A DNA stretch of 64,000 bases from Curtobacterium sp. MCPF17_002. GTDB lineage: Bacteria; Actinomycetota; Actinomycetes; Actinomycetales; Microbacteriaceae. The stretch covers positions 1,240,001 to 1,304,000 of the forward strand of contig NZ_CP126251.1 of NCBI RefSeq assembly GCF_003234115.2, in the 5' to 3' direction. Shown one piece after another: positions 7,278-16,346 of the stretch; position 1 is the stretch's first letter; each line of letters starts with the position of its first letter. The position numbers and the translations under genes are program-made. A model generated the notes under the pieces. That model ran no database searches. It was not told where the DNA came from and saw only the letters and a program-made list of their open reading frames with translations.

Positions 7278-8236
7278 CCGTGCGTGCCGCCGCCGAGTGG
7301 GACTGCTGGACCACCACCGCCCGCGTCGTCCTGGACCACCGGGACCGTCGCCACCTCGCCGCCGCCGAGTCCTGCGTCCGCGAGGTCACCGCCGCCGTCG
7401 ACGCCGCGTGCAGCCGCTTCCGGAGCGACTCCGAACTCGTGGCACGGGCCGACGACCTCGTGCGCGGTGCCGAGGTCTCCCCGCTGCTGGCCAGCCTCGT
7501 CCACCAGGCCCTCGACGCAGCGCGGGCGACCGACGGCGACGTCGATCCGACCCTCGGCGGACGGATGGTGTCGCTCGGCTACGACGCGGTGTTCGCCGGC
7601 GCCGAACCGGTGCACGTTCCCGAGGCGATGGCGCGCGCGCTCGACGACCGACCGGCGTGGCAGCGGGTCCTGCTGTCGGGCACCTTCCTCCGCGTGCCGG
7701 CGGGCATCACGCTCGACCTCGGCGCGATCGCGAAGGCCGCGGCGGCGGACGCGGCGGCGGCGAGCATCACCGCACGGCTCGGCGTCGGCGCGCTCGTGTC
7801 CCTCGGCGGGGACGTCGCCACCGCCGGCCCCGACCCGTCCGGCGGCTGGCAGGTGCGGGTGCAGGACCTCGAGGACGACCCCGTCGACCACGTGCGGCTC
7901 GCCGCCGGGTGGTCCGTCGCGACCTCGAGCACGCAGAAGCGCCGCTGGGAGCAGGACGGGCACGCGCGGCACCACATCCTCGACCCGCGCTGGGGTCTGC
8001 CGGCCGATCCGGTCTGGCGCTCGGTGACGGTCGTCGCCCCGTCCTGCACCACCGCGAACACGATGACGACCGCGGCGATCGTGCGCGGGCACGGGGCGGT
8101 GGAGGCCCTGCGGCGGAGCGGCCGCGCGGCTCGGCTCGTCGCGGCGGACGGCTCGGTCGTCCGGCTGGGCCGCTGGCCCGTCGACGTGGCCGGCGTCGTG
8201 GGCGAGACGCCGCCTCGGGTGCGAGACTCCGCGTGA
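7274..8236 (+). CDS. apbE: ApbE-like FAD:protein FMN transferase
   Basis: 320 residues from GTG 7274, overlapping the previous stop by 4 nt. Family motifs in order: GDVDPTLGG near residue 92, LDLGAIAKAAAAD (the magnesium/FAD site, normally iDlGgIaKG, here Ala-Ala in place of Gly), VSLGGDVATAG, HILDPRWG, and TTANTMTTAAIV (normally ADalaTa; here AN replaces AD). ApbE transfers FMN from FAD to a Thr/Ser of partner proteins outside the cytoplasm. No signal peptide is visible, so it may act in the cytoplasm or be exported by another route. Replacement of the usual acidic ADA residue by Asn could weaken metal binding. Confidence 0.85.
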   Translation: MTVRAAAEWDCWTTTARVVLDHRDRRHLAAAESCVREVTAAVDAACSRFRSDSELVARADDLVRGAEVSPLLASLVHQALDAARATDGDVDPTLGGRMVSLGYDAVFAGAEPVHVPEAMARALDDRPAWQRVLLSGTFLRVPAGITLDLGAIAKAAAADAAAASITARLGVGALVSLGGDVATAGPDPSGGWQVRVQDLEDDPVDHVRLAAGWSVATSSTQKRRWEQDGHARHHILDPRWGLPADPVWRSVTVVAPSCTTANTMTTAAIVRGHGAVEALRRSGRAARLVAADGSVVRLGRWPVDVAGVVGETPPRVRDSA

Positions 8237-8252
8237 TCAGGCGGTGTCTCGC
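8221..8252. terminator. Hairpin overlapping the apbE stop codon
   Basis: GCGAGACTCCGC (8221-8232) and GCGGTGTCTCGC (8241-8252) are inverted with one mismatch, and the apbE TGA (8234-8236) lies in the loop. The same arm, GGCGGTGTCTTGC, recurs after dapF (near 37017). Confidence 0.55.
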
Positions 8253-8341
8253 AGCAGTGGGAGTGTCTCGACCGCGAGCCTGCGAGCCCGCGAGACCGAG
8301 CGCGCGAGCCCACGAGCCCGCGAGACCGAGCCCGCCCGCGC

Positions 8342-9541
8342 TCAGTACCAGTGCGGGTTGACGCCCATCTCGTGGCTCCACGCGCCGCACGGCGACCCGT
8401 AGGCGCTCTTGATGTACGCGAGTCCCCAGTTGATCTGCGTCGCCGCGTTCGTCCGCCAGTCGGCACCGGCAGCGGCCATCTTGTCCGCCGGGAGCGACTG
8501 CGGGATGCCGTACGCACCGCTCGAGGCGTTGAGGGCGTTCGCCCGCCAGCCGGACTCCTGCGTCCACAGCGACACGAGGCACCCGAACTGGTCCGAGCCC
8601 CAGCCGTACGAGGCGAGCGCGCTCCGGGCGTAGGCCTGCGCGCCGGCCGGGTCGACCACGACGCCGCCGGTGCTCGGGTACGACGTGCCGGAGCCGCCGC
8701 TGGTGGCGTCCGACGCGCTCGTGCCGGGCGTCGGGACCGCCGCGGCCGCCGCAGCCGCCGCAGCGCGCTTCCGCTGCTGCTCGGCCTTCTGCGCCGCGAC
8801 CTTCTGGCCGAGTGCGTACCGCTCCTCGGTCTGCGCGGTGGTGTCCTTGAGTGACGCGAGCTGCGCGTACAGCTCGTCGCTGTGCTGCTGGGTGTCGTCC
8901 ACGGCGGCGTCCGCCGCGGCTTCGGCGTCCTTCGCGGCGGTCGCCTTCGTCTCGGCCGCGTCCGCCAGTTCGGTGCGCTCGTGCTCGGCCCGGGTCGCCT
9001 GTGCGTGCAACGACGACGCGGTCTTCGCCGCGACGGACGCGTCGTCCATGACGCCGGCCCACGTCGACGACAGCTGGTCGAGCGCCCCGAGCTGGTAGAG
9101 GAGCTGGCCCGGGTCCTTCGCGGTCGCGATCCGGGTGGTCATCTCGTTCGAGCTGCCGTCGCGGTACAGGTTCGCCGCCAGCTGGCCGGCGCGCTGCTGG
9201 GCACGGTCGGCTGTCCTGGTCGCGCGGTCCGCCTGGGCCTGGAGGCTCGTGGCGGCCTGGGTGGCGGCCGTCAGCTCCGCCTCGGCGTCGTCCGCCTTCT
9301 CGGAGGCGTCGAGCGCCGCCTGCGACTTCGCCGCAGCGGCTGCCTGCGCCGTCTGCAGCGCCGCCTGGACGCGTGCGATCTCGGCGTTCTTGGTGTCCTC
9401 GTTCCCCTTCGCGTGCTGCACGTCCTGCCAGCTGGGGTACTCCGTCGCGATCGCCGGTGCTGCGGAGACGACAGGGGCGACGAGCACGCCGACGACCAGT
9501 GCAGCCGCGACGAACAAGCCCCGGGAGGGGGTGAGGCGCAT
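8342..9541 (-). CDS. Secreted coiled-coil protein with C-terminal lytic transglycosylase-like domain
   Basis: 399 residues. Signal peptide (about 1-32, cleavage near AIA-TEY), long Ala/Gln/Glu/Asp-rich coiled coil (about 40-255) as in NlpC/RipA-type envelope hydrolases, an Ala tract and Pro/Thr/Ser/Gly linker (255-300), then a domain with [46 protein letters not shown]-(x)n-GAYGIPQ carries the catalytic Glu of the transglycosylase SLT/aggregation-promoting-factor C-terminal fold. It should act on peptidoglycan, perhaps at the septum. It is monocistronic, with a leaderless promoter at its ATG. Substrate and timing are not known. Confidence 0.85.
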   Translation of the reverse strand: MRLTPSRGLFVAAALVVGVLVAPVVSAAPAIATEYPSWQDVQHAKGNEDTKNAEIARVQAALQTAQAAAAAKSQAALDASEKADDAEAELTAATQAATSLQAQADRATRTADRAQQRAGQLAANLYRDGSSNEMTTRIATAKDPGQLLYQLGALDQLSSTWAGVMDDASVAAKTASSLHAQATRAEHERTELADAAETKATAAKDAEAAADAAVDDTQQHSDELYAQLASLKDTTAQTEERYALGQKVAAQKAEQQRKRAAAAAAAAAVPTPGTSASDATSGGSGTSYPSTGGVVVDPAGAQAYARSALASYGWGSDQFGCLVSLWTQESGWRANALNASSGAYGIPQSLPADKMAAAGADWRTNAATQINWGLAYIKSAYGSPCGAWSHEMGVNPHWY

Positions 9542-9547
9542 CTCCGC

Positions 9548-9553
9548 AGGTTA
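9548..9553 (-). promoter_or_regulatory. -10 box, leaderless promoter of the lytic transglycosylase gene
   Basis: Reverse strand TAACCT, then 6 nt (GCGGAG), then ATG 9541. Confidence 0.65.
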
Positions 9554-9606
9554 TCGGGGACACGCCCGTTCGCCGTGAGCCTCGCCGCCGTTTCCCTGCG
9601 GACTGG

Positions 9607-9640
9607 TAAAGTCCAAGACGTCCGGGGACCGTTTCCCCGG
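9607..9640 (+). promoter_or_regulatory. pnp: pnp promoter -10 and leader hairpin
   Basis: TAAAGT (9607-9612) is the probable -10. Transcription from about 9619 would place a perfect 7-bp hairpin, CCGGGGA (9622-9628)/TCCCCGG (9634-9640), at the very 5' end of a leader of about 200 nt. pnp leaders in other bacteria are cleaved by RNase III for autoregulation; whether that applies here is inference. Confidence 0.45.
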
Positions 9641-9820
9641 GCGTTACGACAAACACTGCGCAGGCCGGGCACGGAGCTGGTCATCGGTGGTGGCTCGCGG
9701 GCCGGATGGTTTCCCGAGTGCTTCTACTGCTGGCCAGACATGCGTCCCGATCACTTCGGCGTGCACGCACCATCGGGTGCCGTGGCCCCAGCCTGCCGAA
9801 CACATCAAGGAGGCACCCTT

Positions 9821-12109
9821 TTGGAGGGTCCCGAGATCAAGTTCGCCGAGGCCGTCATCGACAACGGTCGATTCGGCAAGCGCACCGTCCGGTTCGAGAC
9901 CGGTCGGCTCGCACAGCAGGCGCAGGGCGCGGTCGCCGCGTACCTCGACGAGGAAACGATGCTCCTCTCGGCCACCAGCGCCGGCAAGCACCCGCGTGAA
10001 GGATTCGACTTCTTCCCGCTGACGGTCGACGTCGAGGAGCGCTCGTACGCCGCCGGCAAGATCCCCGGTTCGTTCTTCCGCCGTGAAGGCCGTCCCAGCA
10101 CCGAGGCGATCCTCGTCTGCCGTCTCATCGACCGGCCGCTGCGCCCGTCGTTCGTCGACGGCCTCCGCAACGAGGTCCAGATCGTCATCACCGTCCTGAG
10201 CATCGCTCCGGACGAGTTCTACGACGCGCTCGCGATCAACGCGGCGTCCGCGTCGACGCAGATCTCCGGTCTGCCGTTCTCCGGCCCGATCGCCGGTGTG
10301 CGCCTCGCGCTCATCCCGGGCGCCAACGGCACCGACCAGTGGGTCGCGTTCCCGAAGGCGTCGCAGCTCGCCGAGGCCGTTTTCGACCTCACCGTCGCCG
10401 GCCGTGTCGTCACGGACGAGGCGGGCAACGAGGACGTCGCGATCATGATGGTCGAGGCCGAGGCCACCGAGCACAGCTGGGACCTCATCCAGGGCGGCGC
10501 CACGAAGCCCGACGAGGCCGTCGTCGCGCAGGGCCTCGAGGCGGCGAAGCCGTTCCTCAAGTCCCTCGTCGACGCCCAGGCCAAGCTCGCCGCGCAGTCG
10601 GCGAAGGAGATCCAGGACTTCCCGGTCTTCCCGGCCTACGCCCCCGAGGTCTACTCGGTCGTCGAGTCCCTCGCGCTCTCCGAGCTCGGTGACGTCTACA
10701 AGATCGCCGGCAAGCTCGAGCGTCAGAACGCCGACGACGCCCTGAAGGCCCGCGTCAAGGAGGCAGTCGCCGCCAAGGTGTCCGCCGGTGAGCTCCCCGA
10801 GTCCGCCAACGGCCAGGTCAGCGGTGCCTACAAGTCGGTCACGAAGAAGGTCGTCCGCGGCCGGATCCTGACCGAGCAGGTCCGCATGGACGGTCGCGGC
10901 CTCGCCGACATCCGTCCGCTCGACGCCGAGGTCGCCGTGATCCCGCGCGTCCACGGTTCGGCGATCTTCCAGCGCGGCGAGACCCAGATCCTGGGAGTCA
11001 CCACGCTGAACATGCTCAAGATGGAGCAGCAGATCGACTCGCTGTCGCCGGTCAAGAAGAAGCGCTACCTGCACCACTACAACTTCCCGCCGTACTCGAC
11101 GGGTGAGACCGGTCGCGTCGGTTCGCCGAAGCGTCGCGAGATCGGGCACGGCTTCCTCGCCGAGCGCGCCCTCGTGCCGGTGCTGCCGTCGCGCGAGGAG
11201 TTCCCGTACGCCATCCGTCAGGTGTCCGAGGCCCTCAGCTCCAACGGTTCGACGTCGATGGGTTCCGTCTGCGCCTCGACCCTGTCGCTCCTCAACGCCG
11301 GTGTGCCCCTCAAGGCCCCGGTCGCGGGCATCGCGATGGGCCTCGTCTCCGACACCGTCGACGGTCAGACCCGCTACGCGGCGCTGACCGACATCCTCGG
11401 TGCCGAGGACGCCCTCGGTGACATGGACTTCAAGGTCGCCGGCACCTCGGACTTCGTCACGGCCATCCAGCTGGACACGAAGCTCGACGGCATCCCCTCG
11501 TCGGTCCTCGACGCCGCGCTGAAGCAGGCCAAGGAAGCGCGCTCCGCGATCCTCGGTGTGCTGAACGAGGCGATCGACGCCCCCGACGAGATGGCTGACA
11601 CCGCCCCGCGCGTCATCTCCGTGCAGATCCCCGTCGACAAGATCGGCGAGCTGATCGGCCCGAAGGGCAAGACGATCAACGGCATCCAGGACGAGACCGG
11701 TGCCGACATCTCGATCGAGGACGACGGCACCGTCTACATCGGCGCCGTCGACGGCCCCTCGGCCGAGGCTGCTCGTCTGCAGGTCAACGCGATCGCGAAC
11801 CCGACGAACCCGGAGATCGGGGACCAGTTCCTCGGCACGGTCGTCAAGATCGCGACGTTCGGTGCGTTCGTGTCGCTGCTCCCGGGCCGCGACGGTCTGC
11901 TCCACGTCTCCGAGGTCCGCAAGCTCGCCGGTGGCAAGCGTGTGGAGAACGTCGAGGACGTGCTCGGCGTCGGCCAGAAGGTCCTGGTCGAGGTCACCAA
12001 GGTGGACGACCGCGGCAAGCTGTCGCTCGCGCCGGTCGTGGCGGAGGAGACCGAGTCCGCTCCGGTCGAGACCGTCCGCGCGCACACCGAGGACCCGGCC
12101 GAGGGCTGA
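9821..12109 (+). CDS. pnp: Polyribonucleotide nucleotidyltransferase (PNPase / guanosine pentaphosphate synthetase I)
   Basis: 762 residues. Two RNase PH domains (about 1-150 and 345-555) flank an all-alpha domain; the second core has the RGETQ and [10 protein letters not shown] signatures. A KH domain ([17 protein letters not shown]) and an S1 domain ([20 protein letters not shown]) follow. It degrades RNA 3' to 5' with phosphate and can add tails; actinobacterial enzymes also make ppGpp precursors. Start choice: TTG 9821 preceded by AAGGAGG (9807-9813) at 7 nt, giving [11 protein letters not shown], the usual actinobacterial N-terminus. There is no ATG at this position, so a rare TTG start is used with a near-perfect Shine-Dalgarno sequence. 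Confidence 0.97.
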   Translation: MEGPEIKFAEAVIDNGRFGKRTVRFETGRLAQQAQGAVAAYLDEETMLLSATSAGKHPREGFDFFPLTVDVEERSYAAGKIPGSFFRREGRPSTEAILVCRLIDRPLRPSFVDGLRNEVQIVITVLSIAPDEFYDALAINAASASTQISGLPFSGPIAGVRLALIPGANGTDQWVAFPKASQLAEAVFDLTVAGRVVTDEAGNEDVAIMMVEAEATEHSWDLIQGGATKPDEAVVAQGLEAAKPFLKSLVDAQAKLAAQSAKEIQDFPVFPAYAPEVYSVVESLALSELGDVYKIAGKLERQNADDALKARVKEAVAAKVSAGELPESANGQVSGAYKSVTKKVVRGRILTEQVRMDGRGLADIRPLDAEVAVIPRVHGSAIFQRGETQILGVTTLNMLKMEQQIDSLSPVKKKRYLHHYNFPPYSTGETGRVGSPKRREIGHGFLAERALVPVLPSREEFPYAIRQVSEALSSNGSTSMGSVCASTLSLLNAGVPLKAPVAGIAMGLVSDTVDGQTRYAALTDILGAEDALGDMDFKVAGTSDFVTAIQLDTKLDGIPSSVLDAALKQAKEARSAILGVLNEAIDAPDEMADTAPRVISVQIPVDKIGELIGPKGKTINGIQDETGADISIEDDGTVYIGAVDGPSAEAARLQVNAIANPTNPEIGDQFLGTVVKIATFGAFVSLLPGRDGLLHVSEVRKLAGGKRVENVEDVLGVGQKVLVEVTKVDDRGKLSLAPVVAEETESAPVETVRAHTEDPAEG

Positions 12110-12130
12110 TCCTCCCCGCGTCCTGACGCA

Positions 12131-12168
12131 CGAACGGCCGCTGTCCCTTCCGGGACGGCGGCCGTTCG
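12131..12168. terminator. Bidirectional terminator between pnp and the PEBP-like gene
   Basis: CGAACGGCCGC (12131-12141) pairs with GCGGCCGTTCG (12158-12168), and the stem continues through GTCCC/GGGAC with a TTCC loop. No T-tract. The two genes converge on it. Confidence 0.75.
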
Positions 12169-12194
12169 CCGTCGGGCCTGCGACGGGGCGCGGG

Positions 12195-12722
12195 TCAGGC
12201 GGCAGGTGTCTCCTGCGTGCCGACGAGCTGCGCACGCCCGAGCAGGTGGTCACGGAGCAGGAAGCCCACCACCGCCGGGGTGGCATCGGCCGGGGCCTCG
12301 AGCACGGGGACGTCGAGCGCGCTCACCGTGAAGAAGTAGCGGTGCGGCCCGTGTCCGGCGGGCGGAGCGGCACCGAGGAACGTGTCCGTGCCGAACTCGT
12401 TCCGGCGGCGGAGTGCCTCGGCAGGGAGCAGGGCGTCGTCCGTTCCGGCGTTCTGCGGCAGTTCGTGCACCGACGCCGGGAGGTCGGTGAGACTCCAGTG
12501 CCAGAACCCCGATCCGGTCGGCGCGTCGGGGTCGTACACGGTGAGGACGTAGCTCTGCGTGCCCTCGGGAGCGCCGGACCACTCCAGCGCGGGGGAGCGG
12601 TCCTCGCCCCCGGCGTCGGTGCCGCGCGCCCAGTCGGGCAGGGCTCCGCCGTCGGTGAAGTCGGGGCTGGTCAGGGTGAACGAGGGGACCTCGGGGAGGT
12701 TCCAGTTGGGGTCGTTGGCCAT
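12195..12722 (-). CDS. YbhB/YbcL family Raf-kinase-inhibitor-like (PEBP) protein
   Basis: 175 residues with the PEBP core: SPALEWSGAPEGTQSYVLTVYDPDAP (the D-x-D-x-P ligand-pocket motif), FWHWSLTDLPASV (the W/HW segment), and GPHRYFFTVSALDV (the G-x-H-R-Y/F motif). The fold binds anionic ligands; bacterial members have no settled function. There is no signal peptide. It is encoded convergently to pnp. Start ATG 12722 gives MANDPNWNLP, a good family N-terminus. Confidence 0.9.
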   Translation of the reverse strand: MANDPNWNLPEVPSFTLTSPDFTDGGALPDWARGTDAGGEDRSPALEWSGAPEGTQSYVLTVYDPDAPTGSGFWHWSLTDLPASVHELPQNAGTDDALLPAEALRRRNEFGTDTFLGAAPPAGHGPHRYFFTVSALDVPVLEAPADATPAVVGFLLRDHLLGRAQLVGTQETPAA

Positions 12723-12807
12723 GCGTCCAGCCAACACCCGGCACCTCGGAAGCCCACCCGCGTGGCGGGGCCGCGGCAGGCGCGGTGGACGGCGGAAGGG
12801 CGACGGA

Positions 12808-12843
12808 CTGGAGGCGCGGTGCGGGCCGGTCCCGTGCCTCCAG
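12808..12843. repeat. Palindrome of the CTGGAGGC/GCCTCCAG family
   Basis: CTGGAGGCGCGG (12808-12819) is inverted against CCCGTGCCTCCAG (12831-12843). It lies between the TetR gene and the PEBP gene, both on the minus strand, and could end the TetR transcript. Confidence 0.55.
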
Positions 12844-12857
12844 GCCGGAACGTGGTC

Positions 12858-12881
12858 GCGACAGCGACAGCGACAGCGACA
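12858..12881. repeat. GCGACA hexamer, four tandem copies
   Basis: Four perfect copies of GCGACA followed by GCGAAT, in the gap between the TetR and PEBP genes. Confidence 0.85.
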
Positions 12882-12947
12882 GCGAATGACATAGTCGCGC
12901 GAGCGAACGACGAGACGCACCGGCACGAGCCGGTCAGCAGCGGGCGG

Positions 12948-13595
12948 TCAGGCTGCGAGCACGCGCTCCACGACGCGGCCGAGGGCCGCCGTCGCGGCGA
13001 TCGCGTCACCGGCGTACGCGCCGGACATGGCGCCGTCGCGCGCGAGCATGAGTTCGTCCGCTCCGTCGCCGGGCAGCGTGTGTCCGGCGTCCTGCAGCAG
13101 GTCGGCCAGCCGTTCGGTGTACCAGTCGCGGTGCATGGCGACGACCTCGCGCACGGGGTCGCGCGGGTCGTGGTACTCGGCGGCGGCGTTGAGGAACGCG
13201 CACCCGCGGAAGTCGGGGTCGTTGACCTCGTCGGTGAGGGCGGCGACCCAGTCGCGGACGGCCCGCGAGGGGGTGCCGGCGTCCGCGATGAGCTGCTCCA
13301 TCCGCTGCTGCACCCGCTCGTGCTGCGTCCGGATGTAGGCGAGGATCAGGTTGTCCTTCGACCCGTAGTGCTTGTAGAACGTCGCCTTGGTGACACTCGC
13401 CTCGGAGATGAGGCGGTCGACCCCGACGCTGTGGATGCCCTCTTCGTAGAAGAGCCGGCTGGCCGTCTCGAGGATGCGTACCTTCGCGCCGCCGGAGCGG
13501 GGAGTCGGGGGGACGCTCGACCCGTCCGGCGACGCGAGGTTCGTGCTCGGGCCAGGGAGACGCTGGACGGTCGGTTGGGGGGAATCGACCGTCAC
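12948..13595 (-). CDS. TetR family transcriptional regulator
   Basis: 215 residues from GTG 13595. A disordered N-terminus of about 38 residues (VDSPQPTVQRLPGPSTN) precedes the DNA-binding domain: ILETASRLFYEEGIHSVGVDRLISEASVTKATFYKHYGSKDNLILAYI, a textbook TetR helix-turn-helix. The ligand domain (about 90-210) has FRGCAFLNAAAEYHDP, the 'GC-F-x-A-A-E' pattern seen in QacR/YxaF-like regulators, so a small lipophilic ligand is possible. The start is supported by AAGGAG at 7 nt. A 32-bp imperfect palindrome upstream is a probable self-operator. No obvious target gene adjoins; the nearest minus-strand gene downstream is the PEBP-like protein. Confidence 0.9.
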   Translation of the reverse strand: MTVDSPQPTVQRLPGPSTNLASPDGSSVPPTPRSGGAKVRILETASRLFYEEGIHSVGVDRLISEASVTKATFYKHYGSKDNLILAYIRTQHERVQQRMEQLIADAGTPSRAVRDWVAALTDEVNDPDFRGCAFLNAAAEYHDPRDPVREVVAMHRDWYTERLADLLQDAGHTLPGDGADELMLARDGAMSGAYAGDAIAATAALGRVVERVLAA

Positions 13596-13725
13596 AGCGT
13601 GGCTCCTTGGTTCATCGGCTCCGCGACCGAGTGGGGGGACTCGTGGCCGCGAGGACTGATGTCCCGAGCCGCCGGATCGGAATCTAGGGGGGCTTTCGAT
13701 CCGGCGTGAACGACTGTACCACAAT

Positions 13726-13757
13726 GGAGGACAGACAGACGAGTCTTTCTATCCTCC
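13726..13757. promoter_or_regulatory. Probable TetR operator, 32-bp imperfect palindrome
   Basis: GGAGGACAGACAGACG (13726-13741) and AGTCTTTCTATCCTCC (13742-13757) are inverted with 13 of 16 positions matching and no spacer. The core resembles ACAGAC/GTCTNT TetR half-sites. On the reverse strand a -10-like TACAGT (13713-13718) lies just downstream, so binding would cover the tetR promoter. Confidence 0.6.
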
Positions 13758-13832
13758 TTTCATGTACCCCACTTCGAGTGACGTACCGTGCGCCTGTGGA
13801 AACTGGGCGAGGGAGCCCCGGGGGTCAGTAGG

Positions 13833-13838
13833 CTCGTC
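13833..13838 (+). promoter_or_regulatory. Predicted -10 box of the M16 protease gene
   Basis: TAGGCT, 4-8 nt before ATG 13843; the mRNA would have almost no leader. The hexamer position is read as TAGGCT directly after GGGTCAG. Confidence 0.4.
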
Positions 13839-13842
13839 TGCG

Positions 13843-15177
13843 ATGAACCACCCAGTGCCGCTGCCGCTCGAGGCCCCGGACACGTCGTTCCTGACGTCCG
13901 GGGGCGCCTTCGTCCGCCGATCCGTCCTGCCCTCGGGCGTGCGGGTCCTGACCGAGGCGATGCCCGGCGCGGCTTCGACCAGCCTCGGCTTCTGGGTGGG
14001 GGTGGGTTCGCGGGACGAGCGCGAGGGCCAGTACGGGTCCACGCACTTCCTCGAACACCTGCTCTTCAAGGGCACCGCGAAGCGCTCGGCGCTCGACATC
14101 GCGATCTCCTTCGACTCCGTCGGCGGCGAGCACAACGCCGCGACCGCGAAGGAGTACACCTGCTACTACTCGCGCGTCCGTGACGCCGACGTCCCGATGG
14201 CGATCGAGGTCATCGGCGACATGGTCACCGGTTCCGTGCTCGAGGCCGCGGCGTTCGACGTCGAACGCGGCGTCATCCTCGAGGAACTCGCGATGGCTGC
14301 GGACGACCCGGCCGACGTCGCCGGCGAGGCGTTCTTCGCGGCGGCCTTCGACGGACACGCCCTCGGCCGCCCGATCGGTGGCACGCCCGAGAGCATCCGC
14401 GCCGTCCAGCGCGACGAGGTCCTGGCCCACTACCGCGAGCACTACGCCCCGAACGGCATCGTCGTCACCGCCGCCGGAGCCGTCGACCACGACGCCTTCT
14501 GCGAACTGGTCGAGGCCGTGTTCCAGGGCGCGCCGAACGCCTCGCCGCTCGCCCGTCGGACGCCGCAGCCGGTGGCCGACCCGGCGATCCCGAAGCTCTC
14601 CGTCGTGCACCGCCCCACCGAGCAGGTCAGCATGCTCCGTGGGTCGCAGGGGCTCGACCTCCGCGACGAGCGACGCCCGGTCCTCAGCGTGCTCAACGCC
14701 GTCCTCGGCGGTGGCATGAGCTCCCGCCTCTTCCAGGAGGTCCGCGAGCGCCGCGGGCTCGCCTACGCGGTGAGCTCCTTCGCGCCCGCCTACCTCGACA
14801 ACGGCGCCTTCGGTGTCTACGCCGGATGTGCGCCCGACAACGTGCCCGGTGTCATCGAGATCGTCGACGCCGAGTTCCGCCGGATGGTCGACGACGGCAT
14901 CACCAGCGACGAACTCCGCCGTGCGAAGGGGCAGATCGAGGGTGCGCTCACGCTCTCGCTCGAGGACTCCGACGCCCGGATGACCCGCCTCGGTCGCTCC
15001 GAGCTCGGCACCGGCGAGTTCACCGACCTCGCCACCGCCCTCGAGCGCGTGGACCGGGTCACCACCGGCGCCGTCCTCGACCTGGCGCGCGACCTCCTGA
15101 CCCGTCCGACGATCACCTCGGTGGTCGGTGCCGTGCGGCAGGACGAGCTCGCGGCCGCGATCGGGATCGGCGGTTGA
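13843..15177 (+). CDS. M16 family zinc peptidase (insulinase/processing-peptidase type)
   Basis: 444 residues. The inverted zinc motif HFLEHLLFKGT (HxxEH, about residues 67-71) and a downstream Glu in VERGVILEEL complete the active site; the C-terminal half has the ERRGLAYAVSSFAPAYLDNGAFGVYAG element that caps substrates. This is the pnp-linked processing-protease homologue found across actinobacteria (Mycobacterium tuberculosis Rv2782c type); its natural substrate is unknown. No signal peptide. ATG 13843 is preferred to 13762 because the -10-like TAGGCT lies between them. The histidine phosphatase gene follows 8 nt downstream, probably as one transcript. Confidence 0.94.
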   Translation: MNHPVPLPLEAPDTSFLTSGGAFVRRSVLPSGVRVLTEAMPGAASTSLGFWVGVGSRDEREGQYGSTHFLEHLLFKGTAKRSALDIAISFDSVGGEHNAATAKEYTCYYSRVRDADVPMAIEVIGDMVTGSVLEAAAFDVERGVILEELAMAADDPADVAGEAFFAAAFDGHALGRPIGGTPESIRAVQRDEVLAHYREHYAPNGIVVTAAGAVDHDAFCELVEAVFQGAPNASPLARRTPQPVADPAIPKLSVVHRPTEQVSMLRGSQGLDLRDERRPVLSVLNAVLGGGMSSRLFQEVRERRGLAYAVSSFAPAYLDNGAFGVYAGCAPDNVPGVIEIVDAEFRRMVDDGITSDELRRAKGQIEGALTLSLEDSDARMTRLGRSELGTGEFTDLATALERVDRVTTGAVLDLARDLLTRPTITSVVGAVRQDELAAAIGIGG

Positions 15178-15185
15178 GCGCCGAC

Positions 15186-15788
15186 ATGTCGCACTACCTC
15201 TACCTCGTCCGGCACGGTGAGCACCAGGACGCGGAACACGGTCTCCGTGACGGCAAGCTCTCGGAGCGCGGCAAGCGACAGGCGATGCTCGTGGCCGACC
15301 GGTTGGGCGGTGTGCCCTTCGACGGGGTGTACCACTCGCCGCTCGAGGCTCCGAGCGAGACCGCCTCGTTCCTCGCGCAGCGGCTTCCGGCGATCCAGCC
15401 CGAACCGTCGACCCTGCTCTTCGACTGCATCCCCTCCGGGCCGACGCCCGACATGCCGCACGCGTACCAGGGGTGGTACGGCGGCATCACGGAAGAGGAG
15501 ATCGTCGCCGGGCAGGCGCAGATGGGCGATGCCGTCGCCGAGTGGTTCACCCCCGCTCGCGAGGACCGGCACGACCTCCTCATCACGCACAACGCCGTGA
15601 TCGGCTGGTTCGTGCGCGAGGCGTTCCAGGCGCCGGAGTGGCGCTGGATGGGCACGAACGTGGCGCACACGGCGCTGACGATCATCCGGATCCGCTCGGC
15701 GAAGCCGGCCGAGGTGGTCGCGCTCAACGACCTCGCCCACCTGCCGGTGGAGCTCCGCACGGGTCTGCCGGTCGGCCAGCCGGTCTAG
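15186..15788 (+). CDS. Histidine phosphatase superfamily protein
   Basis: 200 residues. The phosphohistidine motif LVRHGEH is at residues 7-13 and the second catalytic His is in LLITHNAVIG; VYHSPLEAPSETA matches the phosphate-pocket Arg/Glu region in phosphoglycerate-mutase-like phosphatases, although the usual SPLxRAxxTA Arg is replaced by Ala-Pro. Loss of this Arg suggests altered or weak activity. It follows the M16 protease by 8 nt. The substrate cannot be told from the sequence. Confidence 0.88.
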   Translation: MSHYLYLVRHGEHQDAEHGLRDGKLSERGKRQAMLVADRLGGVPFDGVYHSPLEAPSETASFLAQRLPAIQPEPSTLLFDCIPSGPTPDMPHAYQGWYGGITEEEIVAGQAQMGDAVAEWFTPAREDRHDLLITHNAVIGWFVREAFQAPEWRWMGTNVAHTALTIIRIRSAKPAEVVALNDLAHLPVELRTGLPVGQPV

Positions 15789-15815
15789 CGGACAGCCCGT
15801 CTGGCGCCAGCCGGT

Positions 15816-16340
15816 CTATCGCACCGGCTTGCGGTACCAGGCCGTCGCGTTCGGGTTCTCGTTGAACGGCTCGACGCGCTCGTAGCCCCGGCTGCGGTAC
15901 ATCGCGCCGGCGGCGACGAGGGAGTCGTTCGTGTCGAGGACGACCGCGGTCGCCCCGAGCCGTGCGGCGTCCGCCTCGAGCGCGTCCATCACGGCCGTCG
16001 CGACGCCCCGCCCGCGCCCCGCCGCCGTGACGAAGACGTGCTTCACCTCGAAGCGGACGTCGTCGCCGTCGTCCGCGATGCGCCGGAGTCCGCCGCAGCC
16101 GACCGGACGGGCGCCGCCGACCGGACGGCCGCCACCGCCGACCGGACGGTCGTGGTCGTCGTCGTCGTACGCGACCACGAAGGTGCCGTTCGGCGGCGTG
16201 AACTCGGCAGCCGGCGTGCGCTTCCGCGCGTACGAGCCCTGCGCGCTCGGGAACGTCGCCTCGCGCTCGTCGAGGTACGCGTCGAGCAGCGCGTCGACCT
16301 CGGGGATGTCTGCCGGCACGGTCCTGACCTCGAGCGTCAT
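15816..16340 (-). CDS. GNAT family N-acetyltransferase with an internal repeat loop
   Basis: 174 residues. Acetyl-CoA-binding motif A is VFVTAAGRGRGVATAVMDALE, followed by LDTNDSLVAAGAMYRSRGYERV, the usual C-terminal motif B. A low-complexity insertion (DRPVGGGGRPVGGARPVGCGGL) joins strands 3 and 4; its DNA has three copies of a CCGACCGGACGG unit on the plus strand (about 16099-16150). In relatives only one PVGCGGL is expected, so this is an in-frame expansion. Substrate unknown. It is divergent from dapB, sharing overlapping -10 elements 7 nt from its ATG. Confidence 0.88.
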   Translation of the reverse strand: MTLEVRTVPADIPEVDALLDAYLDEREATFPSAQGSYARKRTPAAEFTPPNGTFVVAYDDDDHDRPVGGGGRPVGGARPVGCGGLRRIADDGDDVRFEVKHVFVTAAGRGRGVATAVMDALEADAARLGATAVVLDTNDSLVAAGAMYRSRGYERVEPFNENPNATAWYRKPVR

Positions 16341-16346
16341 GCGTCG

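Noticed and set aside
9533..9820. Long frame extending PNPase upstream to about 8882
   Set aside because: It runs antisense through the lytic transglycosylase gene; AAGGAGG plus TTG 9821 gives the family N-terminus.
9644..12286. Very long open frames antisense to pnp and to other genes (for example 19434-21284, 20699-23110, 51494-53494)
   Set aside because: They mirror conserved genes on the other strand, show no family motif and arise because GC-rich codons leave few stops in the opposite frames.
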